Source of the DNA: Sabellastarte sp. h YS-2021
Lineage: Eukaryota; Annelida; Polychaeta; Sabellida; Sabellidae
Direction of reading: 5' to 3'
DNA: 64,000 nt
NCBI GenBank assembly: GCA_964017235.1
Contig: OZ024929.1
Location: 23,805,464 to 23,869,463 of the forward strand
Every line of letters starts with the position of its first letter. The first letter of the stretch is position 1. Of this stretch, positions 45,433-55,665 are shown piece after piece. Below the pieces are notes generated by a model. The model was not told where the DNA came from. It saw only the letters and a list, made by a program, of their open reading frames with translations, and ran no database searches. The position numbers and the translations under genes were made by a program.

Positions 45433-45926
45433 AGCTGCAACAAGTCCAGTAACTTGTTTGGTCTTAATTTTGTGCATTATTGAAGTGTGCAATGGATCAT
45501 GATCTCCTTCTCTTATTCCTAAGCCTAGATTTTTAATTTCAATTGCTAAATCATTCATAAATATTGCAATATATAAACTCATACTTTTCTTTCCCAATAA
45601 ATCCAGTAACATTTTTCTAGCGCTATAGCTTGACTTGTTTGTAACTTGATTTTTCTTGTAAGCAATAACTCTGAAGCAAAATCAGTAACTTTTGAACAAA
45701 AAGTCTAACGCACTTTGGTTCACTGGATTTTATTAGTGGTTTTGTTGAAGCACAATCAGTAATTTTAAACAATAGTTCTTAAGCATCTTAGTCCACTGCA
45801 TTCAATTAGTGTTTTATACTTAAGTGTGATACTAATGACATGTTGAACAGAAATGTCTGTGGTCAGTGTACCCTTTCACTCGAGACCTCTTCTCCGAGAA
45901 CATTACCAAAGAATGTAAGACATACA
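45433..45926. repeat. S1-related repeat DNA with an RT-like open frame
   Basis: The first tens of bases continue the S1 satellite unit interrupted by the MULE. A 66-codon minus-strand frame (45412-45612) reads 'IFMNDLAIEIKNLGLGIREG', resembling the RT motif-A neighbourhood of LINEs, but the catalytic motif is missing and the frame end lies in the MULE terminus. It may be a LINE relic or coincidence. Confidence 0.3.
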
Positions 45927-46744
45927 GAATCCGGGAAAAAAATGCCTCCTGGACAAAATGCCTCACAGAAAAAAATGCCTCCTGGAAAAAATGCCTCCTA
46001 GAAAGAATGCCTCCTAGATATTTTGTGACTAGGAAAAAATGCCTCCTGAGAAAAAAAAGTTATTTCAACTTGTAAACATGTTACATATGAAACCTATAAC
46101 GTATAATATCAAAAACATGTTAATTTCAGATATGTACAGTCAAAACCAGAACGTACAATATCACGAAGTACAAATTACAAATATCTTCTTGAAAGGGTAT
46201 CCCTTCAGCTGTACTCTGGACCAGTTTAAAAGCAGGATGTATGGCTGTGAGGTTTCTTGATGAAATAGTTGTGGCCTTTATGGCTTACAATATGCATTCT
46301 TATCAAATTACAACATAGGTTATCCCCTCTGTAAGGAGTTGATCACAGTTAGATGCACTAGGAGGGGCAGAAATGTAATTACAAGAAAAACACGACACCT
46401 GTCATAATGGAAACCAGGGATGAGCAGCCAGCCAAAAGAGTGAGAAGCACCAGCAAAACCTTACAAGAGAAACTTAATACCTTTGTACAGCTAAGCAAAA
46501 TGGGTAAAAGACTGAATTTTTGACAGGCATTGGCGACTATAAGACTCAAGTGGAAAAAATGAAGATGCCTCTGAAGTTGTAATGTGAACCTGTAGTGTTA
46601 TAATACTTGAAAGAACTTTTTTCTTAGGAGGTATTTTTCCTGGTCACAAAATATTCAGGAGGCATTAATTCTAGGAGGTATATTTCCTAGGAGGCATATT
46701 TTCTAGGAGGCATTTTTTCCAGGAGGCATTTTTTCCGCGCATCG
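45927..46744. mobile_element. inverted-repeat element, ATGCCTCCTRGAA family, 8-bp duplication
   Basis: Left terminus (about 45927-46060) has five copies of AAAAAATGCCTCCTGGA; the right (about 46620-46740) has the same units inverted. GACATACA flanks both ends (45919-45926 and 46745-46752). The opening GAATCCGGGAAAA matches the ends at 12194 and 50047. An inner plus-strand piece near 46405-46520 could encode about 38 residues ('TRDEQPAKRVRSTSKTLQEK') with no known domain. The 8-bp duplication and long repeat-built termini fit Mutator-like elements. Confidence 0.68.
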
Positions 46745-46820
46745 GACATACATTCTTTTGAGAAGTAAATTTCACACCTACAATTTCTCTTCTGCCAAGC
46801 TGTGGTCGTTCTTTCATTTG

Positions 46821-47428
46821 TTAACTCTTACGGCGCGATTGGCGACTTCCGTCGACTTGTATTAAAAGCGCGACGTTAACTTAAATTTAAACAGGTCATC
46901 GCGGAATTGTTTTACGTAGACCTAAGTTTGGAAGTGTCTGTTATGACAGGTTTAGAGGGTGAGTAGCAAATGATAAAGCAGGATTTTTTTCATTGGCCAA
47001 GTCCTTGACCAATAAAATATCAGTAGGAAGCAATATATTTTCTTTGCTTCTCATTGGCCGACAGCTATCCAGTAGAATGTGAGTATTCATTGATTGACAG
47101 GCTCTCTGCTGGAGATATGCAGTGATGGACGCAAGTATGTATAAGTTCATTTGCAAATCTCGGAACACTAAATTCCTTGCCTCTTTTGCATAAAAATGTC
47201 TTTTAGGCATTTTAAATCACTATGTGACGCCAAACGATATATTTACAGCTTATTTACAGCTTATTTACACAAAGAAATGACGTATTCCTCACGTCATTAT
47301 TGCAGGAAATAATTTCATACGTCACGGCGAATATTGTCGACTTTTGCGCTTCATGGAAGAGTCGACAGAAGGCGACTGCCGCGTTTTATATGCATTTTAC
47401 TACGTGAAACTCGCAGCGAAAGAGTTAA
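46821..47428. mobile_element. piggyBac-type MITE (608 bp)
   Basis: TTAA at both ends (46821-46824 and 47425-47428) with inverted CTCTTACGGCGCGA and CTCTTTCGCTGCGA directly inside, plus related GTCGACT/GCGAC blocks further in. TTAA duplication is the signature of piggyBac. No transposase. Confidence 0.65.
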
Positions 47429-48335
47429 ATATGGTAACATACACAATGCAATAAACTTTACATTTTCTATTCCTTGTGATGCATATCTTGACATTTTTTA
47501 CGGCTTACTTCGCACTTTTTCATCAGGGCCGCTTCGTTTTTGTCAGCAAAAACATTTTTCTAGTTAAAAGTTGGCAATTCACTAGAGAGCCAGTGTAATG
47601 TAGGGTTTTTGGTTAAGGGGCTAACTGATTGTATGAACTCAATTCTACTGCCCCACTTCCCCAATGTTTCATACTGTATAGGTCTCTTCAGCTGTACAAA
47701 GCTTTTTTTTTAAATCAAAACTCTGTCTTACTTCTCAGCTGGTTTGAAATCTGGAGGTTGTACTAGAAACAGGTGAATTCAGATTGGTTGACGGTTTTGA
47801 TTATATTGAAATCTACACAATTCTAAGTACCAAATTGGTGTGAACAACTTGAGCAGTAACTTAAGAAAGGTTTCTTAATCCATGCAATATAGGTGTTGAG
47901 AATATTCGGAATGAAAAACCAATGAAAGCAAGGAGTATGCCATTTATAGATTCATTTATGTACTGATGTGTTATATTGCCATCTCTTTTACATGATTTTA
48001 AAACCTTCCATTGATAGGACAAAAATTATGCTGACAATTTTGTTTTCCTTATAATTTGTGCATCTTTATGGTTACTGCCAGGTATATATTTTACAGGTAC
48101 CCCCAAACTGATGTATTTTTCCGATAAAACACTTCTCACTTTTGTTCCCATTACTGGAAAATTATCTGTCAAGATATGAACTGTACCAAAAGCATCTTTA
48201 TTGGTTAAACCGGTGACAGATTACTGAATGACAGTTTGACAAAACATTTCATATTTTATTCAAAGTGCAAACAAAACTAGTTTTTTCATGGAACTGAATT
48301 TTTAACCTGTGTCATCTATTGAACTTTCTTGAAAG
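47429..48335. other. intergenic, no feature seen
   Basis: AT-rich DNA between the MITE and the 3' end of the minus-strand gene; no repeat or coding structure recognised. Confidence 0.4.
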
Positions 48336-48395
48336 AATATTTATTTAAGAAATCATATTGTTCATTGTTCTAGAGAAATGGCGGGATAACTTCCA

Positions 48396-48632
48396 TCATT
48401 CAAACTTCCATATCTCTCCATTGGGTGAAACAAATTCCTGTTCAGCATCTTCAGACATATCGGAATCATGCACCAGCTCACGATCCACAGTTGCACCTGA
48501 ACCAGAACCTTCATCAGAATAGAATTTCTCACAGAATTTCTTGATAAGGCCTGGAACTTTTCTGTTTCCTCTATGACTGTCCACAAGCACTGCTGGTAAT
48601 ACGAGGAATAACACTAGAATCCACCTGGCCAT
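48396..48632 (-). CDS. small secreted protein, 78 residues, unknown family
   Basis: The ATG at 48632 lies one base after a good splice acceptor (TGTGCTTTTCAG|C), so this is the first coding exon behind a 5'UTR intron. Residues 1-17 are a clear signal peptide ('MARWILVLFLVLPAVLV'). The mature part has a basic start with dibasic sites ('RGNRKVPGLIKKF'), a single Cys, a Gly/Ser patch ('SDEGSGSG') and an acidic tail ending 'SPNGEIWKFE'. AATAAA (minus strand, 48345-48340) is about 50 bases past the stop, so the exon is complete. A single Cys argues against a disulfide-rich toxin; a processed peptide precursor or small secreted factor is possible. No family recognised. Confidence 0.6.
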   Translation of the reverse strand: MARWILVLFLVLPAVLVDSHRGNRKVPGLIKKFCEKFYSDEGSGSGATVDRELVHDSDMSEDAEQEFVSPNGEIWKFE

Positions 48633-48944
48633 GCTGAAAAGCACAATGTTTGGGGTAAATGAAAGAAATTTCAGTGGATCTGTTCTGATTTTTTATAATG
48701 ATAAACCTTCACTAAAAGGCAGATTCTAAGTCATGAAAAACAATAAATTCCAATTCCAAAACCCAAGACTGAGAAAACAGGTCAGTACCACAGAAACCAG
48801 GTTCAGCAAAGTGTCTGTGGTGGATATACTTTAGAAAGAGGTAAGAAAATACAGGAGGAAGTAATCTTATCAGGTAGCACACTCCAAAATGGTAGGTGCA
48901 TTAAAACTGCAACCAAATTAGTGAACTGATTTATCAATGAACAA

Positions 48945-49165
48945 AGGGGGCCATGGTGGCAGAGTGGTTCGGTTCCCGGCCCTACCTTAATTGGCAAAGC
49001 TGGTAGTGGCTTGCCGTTGGTCGGCAGTTTACAGTATCGAACCTTGACCAACTGTATGTACTTTTTTTTTTTTTTTTTTTTGTTTCCTCTGCCCTTCCAA
49101 CTACCCGTCGTGATATGACCTGTACCGTGTTGAAAGTGACGTAAACCCCAAATAAATAAAATTAT
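48945..49165 (+). repeat. SINE with poly-T interruption
   Basis: A tRNA-like head with 'TGGTGGCAGAGTGGTTC' is followed by a body and the tail 'GTACCGTGTTGAAAGTGACG' then AAATAAATAAA, which recalls a tail shared by many invertebrate SINEs. An 18-20 base T-run sits near 49061-49080. It lies within the intron of the small secreted-protein gene. Confidence 0.6.
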
Positions 49166-49884
49166 CAATGAACAAAAAAGTGTCGAACCACAAGAAGTTT
49201 ACTATCACCTTGAGACTGCTTAGTACTGATGTAATTAAATATACATCATGCACATTTAACTTGCAATGGCTACCTAGAAATCTCATTGGTACAAATGTAT
49301 GGCTGGTTTGTCTTTGTTTCAAAGCTACATGCAGATTAGAGCTCACTGTGAACATTGTTTCAGCTTTCACAGACACCTTCATTTTAATCATTTACCTGCA
49401 CAGATTAAAAACTCAAGAATCAACTCAAAATGACACCACTGAAATATGAACTAGAAGCTATTTTATCTCTCCTGTGTTTACGACTTTCAAAAGCTGTAAA
49501 AATATACACATAATATTTATATTATTTGTCCATCCCAAAAAAAGTTTTTGTTTGTGTCATAATTTTTTAGTTGAAATCTACTTTAACAAAAAAGGGACAG
49601 ATATTGCCTACGACGACCTTTACCTATGCATGTAGTCTGGTTCTCATACAGCTTTTCTCCTTAAAGTGGACAGGTGACCAGCTTACAAATCTACATGAAC
49701 TGCAATGTATTATGGATCTGATAGTCATATATTAGGACTCTTTATATTTTTAAATACCAAAAGTAATTAGTTTATTTCCTATGGATTTAAGTTGGTGTTA
49801 TTTTGTATATTGAGAACAACAACAATTAATATCGATAAAAGTAATATTTGATTTGGAAATTTGTTTAAAATAAAAAAAAAAACA

Positions 49885-49990
49885 AGCAATCAGTGGCCGT
49901 GAACGGGCTCTGTGTCAGCTGGCTGTGTTTTGAGTTTTAGAGCAGAAGTGAAAAAAGGACAGGACACAAACGTGCCTGCATATGGTATTC
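49885..49990. repeat. copy of the hairpin head at 39730
   Basis: 'CAGTGGCCGTGAACGGGCTCTGTGTCAGCTGGCTG' parallels the 39736 head closely. It stands alone without its array. The flanking 49170-49880 is plain intronic DNA. Confidence 0.5.
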
Positions 49991-50041
49991 AGAAGTAAAG
50001 TACCAAGTTAACTGCTGAGAAGTAAAAAGTACATGGGAAAA

Positions 50042-50130
50042 CGAATCTGGGAAAATTGGCCTCCTGGAAAAATGGCCTAGAAAATTTGCCTCCTTGAAAC
50101 TTGTGGGGGGTGGAAAATTGGCCTCCCTCT
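50042..50130. mobile_element. solo terminus of the TGCCTCCTRGAA inverted-repeat family
   Basis: GAATCTGGGAAAATTGGCCT followed by two to three more CCTCCTGGAAAA units; no partner end was found in the window. The interval 50131-50820 has no recognised feature. Confidence 0.5.
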
Positions 50131-50819
50131 AATCTTTTTATAATAATGGAAATAAGTAAAAAAATTAAATCATTCATTACAAATAGTTTATTGCATTGCA
50201 TGACCTAACTAAGAAACTGTTTAACAACAACAAAGGTAAAAAGTGTATATAATTTATTAAAACGAAAAGATTACATTACATGACCAAACACCAAGTTAGT
50301 ATTAAAACAGAAATATATAAATCCAAATGTAGGGATAATGTATAGTATAATGTAGGCAATGTAGATAATGTAGAGTATAATGTAGAGAGCTCAGTTCTGA
50401 ACTAGTTGCCTCAGTAGTTATATAAAGGAGTTATACCTTTGTTCTCACAATCCTGTGCAGGTATTTGTGTCCTGAGTATATTTCAATCATACATTGCTGT
50501 CTTTGAACTTTAATGATTAAATAATCTTTATGCATAATTTTAATCCTAATTAGTTACAAAAGAGAACCAAATCTTTGGTGTTTTAATCCTGAGTAGTTAT
50601 CCAGTATTAAAATAACTATATTAAAGAACTAGAAATAGGACGCCCTGTTGATAGTAGCTGCGACATATGAATAGAAACAAGATAGCATAGAAGAACACAC
50701 ATTATCATGTGTAATGTCCATCCCATGAACCTTTTGCCAAAATTGTACAGTAGTCTTACAAGACCCTGTTTCATTTGTAAAATATATCAATGATTCTTAA
50801 ATATTTATTGGTGTACATG

Positions 50820-51645
50820 TAAATTATTTCAGCTTCATGCCTTTTTGCATTGGTAGGGTCGAAAATTTTGACGAAATCACTCTATCTTGCAAGGTTAAGA
50901 AGATAGAAGCTGTTTTTCTATTTTCGGCAAAAATTTGAAAATTCAACATGGCCGCCATTTTTGGGAAGAGGAAAATTTTTTGAAACTTGCCAAGAGTACA
51001 TTTCTTAGATACCCTATGGGTGGAAAATTTCAACGAAATCTCTCTATCTCACACGGTTAAGGAGATAGAAGCAATTTTGTGTTTTGCCATTTTGGGCAAA
51101 AATTCGAAAATTCAAAATGGCCGCCATATGTGGCCAGAGGAAATTTTTTGAAAATTGCCAAGTGTACATTCCTTAGATACCCTGTGGGTCGAAAATTTCG
51201 ACGAAATCGATCTATCTCGCACGGTTTAGGAGATATGAGCACATTTGCCTTTTTCAGTATTCAAAATAGCCAATTACTCATATAATTAATTAATTACTCA
51301 CTCATCTATGAAGCAATTCCCCCCAAAAGCAATCCCATACAAGCCATTAACCCAATGAACCTCCATACCAAATTTCAGAAAGCTAGGCTTAAAAGCATTC
51401 CTTAAAATGTCTGGAAACCAAAGAGATACTCAAAAGTAGCAAAGTAGCTATTACTCAGTTAGCTATAGAGCTATCATCACCAAAAGCAATCCCATACAAG
51501 CTATTAACCCAATAAACCTGCATGCCAAATTTGGTAAAGATAGGATATGAACTGTTGCCTAAAATGTCTGGAAACAAAGTGGGACACCGGACGGCGGAAA
51601 AAGCAAAAATAATATGTCCACCCCCCAGTGGGGTGGACATAATAA
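50820..51645 (-). mobile_element. 168-bp-unit repeat element with terminal hairpin (family S7)
   Basis: About two and a half units at 50860-51250 are the inverse of the array at 62565-64000 ('GGTTAAGGAGATAGAAGC', 'GGCCGCCAT', 'GATACCCTATGGGT'). Next comes an S1-like 'AGCTATTACTCAGTTAGCTA' segment, 'AGCAATCCCATACAAGC' text, a 'ACACCGGACGGCGG' patch, and a strong hairpin ATGTCCACCCC-CCAGT-GGGGTGGACAT at 51614-51640. This layout (tandem core, unique flank, GC-rich hairpin end) fits Helentron-type elements. Confidence 0.7.
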
Positions 51646-52205
51646 ATAGTTTTCACTTCCTAACCCATCAAAATGAATAAACAATATAGTTTAACTTTTA
51701 ATGATAACTTGGTCAACATTGACTGATGATTACATAATTGGAAACAAGGAAATATTTGTAGGAGTAAATTTTACTTTTCTTCTTTTCATCAGAAATGTGT
51801 GTACATGGAGGAATCCAAGAGAACCCATCAAAAACAAATAAGGGATTGTGATAAACGTTCAGACATTTGATAATCCAATTGCATTCATACTTCACACTTA
51901 ATACTGCTAAAGATTTTGTCAATTATCATAAGTAAGATGGGTAATAAAGCATACAAACTCCAAACTGTTAAAGGAGTCATTGGCGTATTTCAGTCAAAAA
52001 TACAATTTTTTTTCAATAATACAACACACAAAATTAATGTGAGAATAACATTATTAACAATTACCTGACCTTCCAGTCAAGACATTCAAAATGTATGTCA
52101 CAACTTGTAGTTCAGATGGAAAATATGGGGTTTTATTTCAATTTGAAACAAACCTGCTTAAAATCTCAGCAACAGATATTAAGGCGTTAAATTTAAAAAA
52201 AGTTT
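51646..52205. other. intronic DNA, no feature seen
   Basis: AT-rich; lies in the presumed 5'UTR intron of the secreted-protein gene. Confidence 0.35.
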
Positions 52206-52213
52206 CATCTTAC

Positions 52214-52286
52214 CTCAACTGTGTGCCTTGAACAATTCTTCACCGAGTAATTGGAATTTGTGATTCCAGATATCTCCAACAGATTT
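52214..52286 (-). other. putative non-coding first exon of the small secreted-protein gene
   Basis: Ends with a strong donor GTTGAG|GTAAGATG (exon end at 52214). It has no ATG-initiated long frame. Paired with the acceptor at 48634 it gives a 3.6-kb intron. The start is estimated about 30 bases below the TATA box. Confidence 0.45.
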
Positions 52287-52310
52287 AAATGTGTTGGCAA
52301 TCAAAAGTAC

Positions 52311-52321
52311 TTATATATGGA
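52311..52321 (-). promoter_or_regulatory. TATA box (minus strand)
   Basis: CCATATATAAG on the minus strand, about 100 bases upstream of a consensus splice donor in the same orientation, so it plausibly drives the small secreted-protein gene. Confidence 0.45.
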
Positions 52322-52675
52322 ATCACTGAAAATGTACCCCACATAAAATCCAATTATTTTACTTTAATAATGTAGATTATTGAATTTATTTTCACTTAAT
52401 TATCATCTTTTCAATTATCTCCTACAAGTAATGGCCATAATCCATTAAACTCAATTAGGAATTATTTTATGATGGAGTAATTGTATGTCGTTTTGTTATG
52501 AACACTTTTTCTGACATACAGAAACCTCAAAATATTTTGCATATTATCAATAATGAAGACAAATGAGGATTTACTTTTACTTCTTGTCTATTACTGCTGT
52601 ATGGACATGCTCTTACAATTTTGAATGACTTCAAAGGTAAAAAATTATGATTTTACATCATATTCTACAGCCAGG

Positions 52676-52800
52676 GTCATATTGCGACAGGGCCTCGGCT
52701 TTGACACTTGTGGGAGTCGAACCCACACAGAGATGACAACATATGATTAGATGCCAAACCTGCTAACCCATTTGGCCGCTGAGGACCTGACTGACTTCAG
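52676..52800 (-). repeat. tRNA-derived SINE head
   Basis: Minus strand has 'GGGTTAGCAGGTTTGG' in A-box position and GTGGGTTCGACTCCCAC, a complete T-arm with B box, about 50 bases on. The acceptor stem does not close, so it is a SINE or tRNA pseudogene and not a working tRNA. Confidence 0.6.
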
Positions 52801-53149
52801 TATTAAAATTTTCTGTAAAGTATCTTCACAGATAGAATGTATGAGGTAAGTTTCATCAATGTTAAGAATAGACAACAGAGATTTCAACTGAAATTCTGCT
52901 GTTTCCATGTTATGACTAAATTTAGATTTGCTTCTGACCATTTGTCAAGTACTGTGCTTGCCCATATCTGAAATTAATAGCTTCAATTATGATTACAGTT
53001 AACCTGTTGAGAGTTTTGGTTTATAAAAACAGAATCGAAGATGCCCATACACCACAGCCCGGGGAAATAGTTTACAACAGCATGATATATAGTGACACAG
53101 TACAATGATCAGGACACTTTCAGAGTAAACAGTGTGACATGATCTTGCA

Positions 53150-53480
53150 CCTACACACCCTAACCAATGTCCCTACCAAGTATTAACTTCCAACACCTTC
53201 CAACTTCCAAGATATATCCTAGAGAATATTTTAAAGGTCAAGGTCACTATGGCATAGTCAAAGCAAGGTCACACATCATGCAAATCTACACCCCAACCAA
53301 TGGCCCTACCAAGTATCGACATCTTACACCTCAGGGTTTCTGAGATACAGCCCAAACAAGCTTTTTCCAACCACCCGTCCATCTACCCACCCATCCGGAT
53401 GCCACAGGTGAAAATAAATACCCCCACAACCTTTAAAGACTGTAGGAAAAAACTGCAAAATAAACAGCAGCCTGTCGATT
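53150..53480 (-). repeat. inverse, decayed copy of the S4 satellite
   Basis: Two units with 'CTACCAAGTATTAACTTCC', 'AAGGTCAAGGTCACTATGGC' and 'CTACACCCCAACCAATG', the reverse complement of the 34.4-35.7 kb text, followed by the decayed end hairpin near 53420-53450. DR1 sites are mostly lost. Confidence 0.7.
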
Positions 53481-53549
53481 TATTATAATTACCTGCAATA
53501 AAAGCTTAATTATATCAGATTCTGGAATACACCTGGACCATATCCAGGT

Positions 53550-54751
53550 CAGTTATAAAGTTAATACAAATTTGAATTGCAAATTTTTATTACCTCTTAT
53601 GTGCCTTAGTCCAGTGCACACCAGACTAACCAATAATCAGAAAAAGACAATCTGAGAAATGCTCCAGACAAACTGGTAGTGTCCCAAACACTCGCTAGGT
53701 GGTGAATGATCATATGACTATGTCACTTGGATGATCCCAAGTAAGATGAACTGTTCGGATGGTAAGATGGGAATCCCCTGTCTGTTAGGTAAGATATCAA
53801 CTTATAAAAATTTAATTTACAATTAAATTTTCTTATTTATTGCATTAATATATTTTATCTAATAAACACACGACAGATTAACTACCAAATGGACCAGAGT
53901 GCCCCCCAGCCTGGGGAAAGAGAGGAAAAGACTTCAGTCACAGAGACTCATCAGAAAGCCCAACATGATTGGTCATGAGTAAACTGGAGTCTCTAAAGCC
54001 TGACAAGCCTAGTGTCTAGATAAAAGGCCTGAAGGAAGATTAGGGGTCTTATTGCTAAGCCATAAACTTATAAAGAGATATAATAAAATAAAGGAAAAAA
54101 ATGGACAAGTATTAGGTTAGTGGAATATCTGCTGTGCAGTAACAACAGGACCTAAATTATAAACCTCAGAGCCAGCCTAGGGCACATTATTTAAGTAAAA
54201 CTGGGTGAAGGCATTGTGCGACTTCCAGTGACAGGCTGACAGTATCTGCTATAAAGATATTCCACCTTTGAAGGCTTTAGAAATAGCAATGGTTCCAACA
54301 TCAACGGTTTTGACCTGATGCAGTCAGTGATTCTTGGTGTGCTAGCTGGTAATACTGGATCATTGTTTTCTTGATCCAAGGAGACAGTAGTGGGGGAATT
54401 ATGCTTGCTGAGACCAGCCCTTTTTATGTCTCAGACCATGTGTTTTGTCCAGATAATAATGAAGAGCTCTGATTGGACAGAGTGACCTGTCCCAATTGAG
54501 CGACTGTCCAGAGAGGGGGCTGGGGCTGGAATGACCTCTGGGGCCACACTCTCCGATCTGTCTCTTGCTAGTCTATTCTTAGACAAGTTACTAGGAGATG
54601 GGCAAAGAGACACCTCTGAGAAGTCTGTCTGGTTTATATGCTCTTAATGAGCTCTGTGTGAATTTCAGTACTACACTTGCCTGAACCTACAGCCAGGATG
54701 AAAACTGTTTTAAAGTTCAGATGCATCAGGCAAGCCTCTTTAAGTGTCTTA
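53550..54751 (-). mobile_element. old DIRS element, left portion (interrupted)
   Basis: A decayed left terminal repeat (about 53590-53740, e.g. 'TGGTAGTGTCCCAAACACTCG') and an internal complementary region at 53778-53886 parallel those of the younger DIRS next to it. The recombinase gene follows, read on the minus strand, and is cut at 54751 by the younger element; the remainder resumes at 59874. Confidence 0.75.
54190..54620 (-). pseudogene. tyrosine recombinase catalytic region of the old DIRS
   Basis: The minus-strand frame at 54431-54613 has 'RLARDRSESVAPEVIPAPAP', the segment between the catalytic boxes of DIRS recombinases. Another frame (about 54330-54190) reads 'HQVK', 'AISKAFKGGISL', then after a TAG 'QILSACHWKSHNAFTQFYL'. 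The HxVR Arg is replaced by Lys; the His-Trp pair and the Tyr nucleophile remain. It is dead through the stop and frameshifts. Confidence 0.78.
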
Positions 54752-54800
54752 AATAGAAAATTTAATAGGTACATTAAATTTTTATAAGTTAATACCTTAC

Positions 54801-54977
54801 CTAGTGGACAGATGCATTTGTCCGGTGCCTAGCCGGTCTCGCCAAATGTTAGAAAAAAACGTCCTGAGCTGGACTCTGGCCGGGACCGGTAGTGTCCTGT
54901 TCATTCGCCAGGGGGCTGTATAGCCTCCTGTCGGTGTACTGCGCATGCGTGGTGCATGCGCTCTTCCTCTTTTTGTT
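54801..54977. repeat. left inverted terminal repeat of the younger DIRS
   Basis: Starts CTAGTGGACAGATGCAT and ends near TCTTCCTCTTTTTGT; inverse of 59672-59850 with roughly ten differences. Confidence 0.85.
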
Positions 54978-55045
54978 GTCTACCTTAGAAATTTCCCTTG
55001 GCTAAGCTCAGCGGGGACGGTAGGGTGGGAATCCACCTGTCCACT

Positions 55046-55136
55046 AGGTAAGGTATTAACTTATAAAAATTTAATTTACCTATTAAGTTTTCTATTTTAT
55101 TGCGTTAATACATCTTACCTAGTGGACAGATACAGA
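55046..55136. repeat. internal complementary region of the younger DIRS
   Basis: 'CTGTCCACTAGGTAAGG...TTTTCTATT' is the inverse of the left extremity and 'TTATTGCGTTAATACATCTT...GGACAG' the inverse of the right extremity, joined near 55107. Confidence 0.85.
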
Positions 55137-55307
55137 ATAACTACCCACTGGATGGAGGGTAGCCTCAGAAAGGGGAATTCCTAAAAACTCTAAATATATG
55201 TAGGTGCTCAAGGAGGATCCGGTGATGGCCAGGATAGCCCACTTCTAGGATCGACCCCTTGCCCCCCACCCCTTTTTTGCTTATGCATAGATCCAGTACG
55301 GACTCAG

Positions 55308-55661
55308 TTAGACAGTACTATAGGACCTAGGGGAGCTGAGAGTTCTGACATAACGAGGAAGAAGAACAGGAACTATAAAACTATCTTGCTTCACTCTTGG
55401 ACGGGTGAGGTTTTCATCTGTGCTAATGTTGATCTTATCATTGCCCACCATGTCGGCAATGGCTGTTCTATAGCCCTCAATGGTACTGGGTTGCAGATTT
55501 CTTTCTTTGAAAAGGTGAAGAAGAAAATCTGCGATCTGGTTTACAGACGGCGCCCTGAAGTCCACCTCGTGTGACTGGCACCATTTAATAAAAATGGCCC
55601 ACTTTGACTTATATACGGCTCTGGTTGAGTTTCTCTGAGGAGCCTCAATTCTTGCTGCCAC
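55308..55661 (-). pseudogene. tyrosine recombinase, N-terminal domain only
   Basis: A 117-residue frame. Residues 1-85 are the core-binding domain ('VYKSKWAIFIKWCQSHEVDF', 'IADFLLHLFKERNLQPSTIE', 'GYRTAIADMVG'). Directly after 'DENLTRP' the sequence jumps to the last residues of the protein: another frame of the tail reads 'LSAPLGPIVLSN', the usual 'LGPIV' ending. The catalytic RxxS, HxxR and Tyr boxes, around 200 residues, are missing, so integration would need an enzyme supplied by another element. Confidence 0.8.
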
Positions 55662-55665
55662 TTCA

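Noticed and set aside
45412-45612. LINE reverse-transcriptase fragment on the minus strand
   Set aside because: 'NDLAIEIKNLGLGI' looks like RT motif A, but the catalytic motif is absent, the frame runs into the MULE terminus and part of the DNA is satellite; kept only as a low-confidence note.
52676-52800. Functional tRNA gene
   Set aside because: The B box and T arm are good, but the acceptor stem does not pair and the D-arm is irregular; judged SINE-derived.
54945-55184. 79-codon plus-strand frame near the DIRS left end
   Set aside because: Lies in the inverted terminal repeat and internal complementary region, on the strand opposite to the element's genes.
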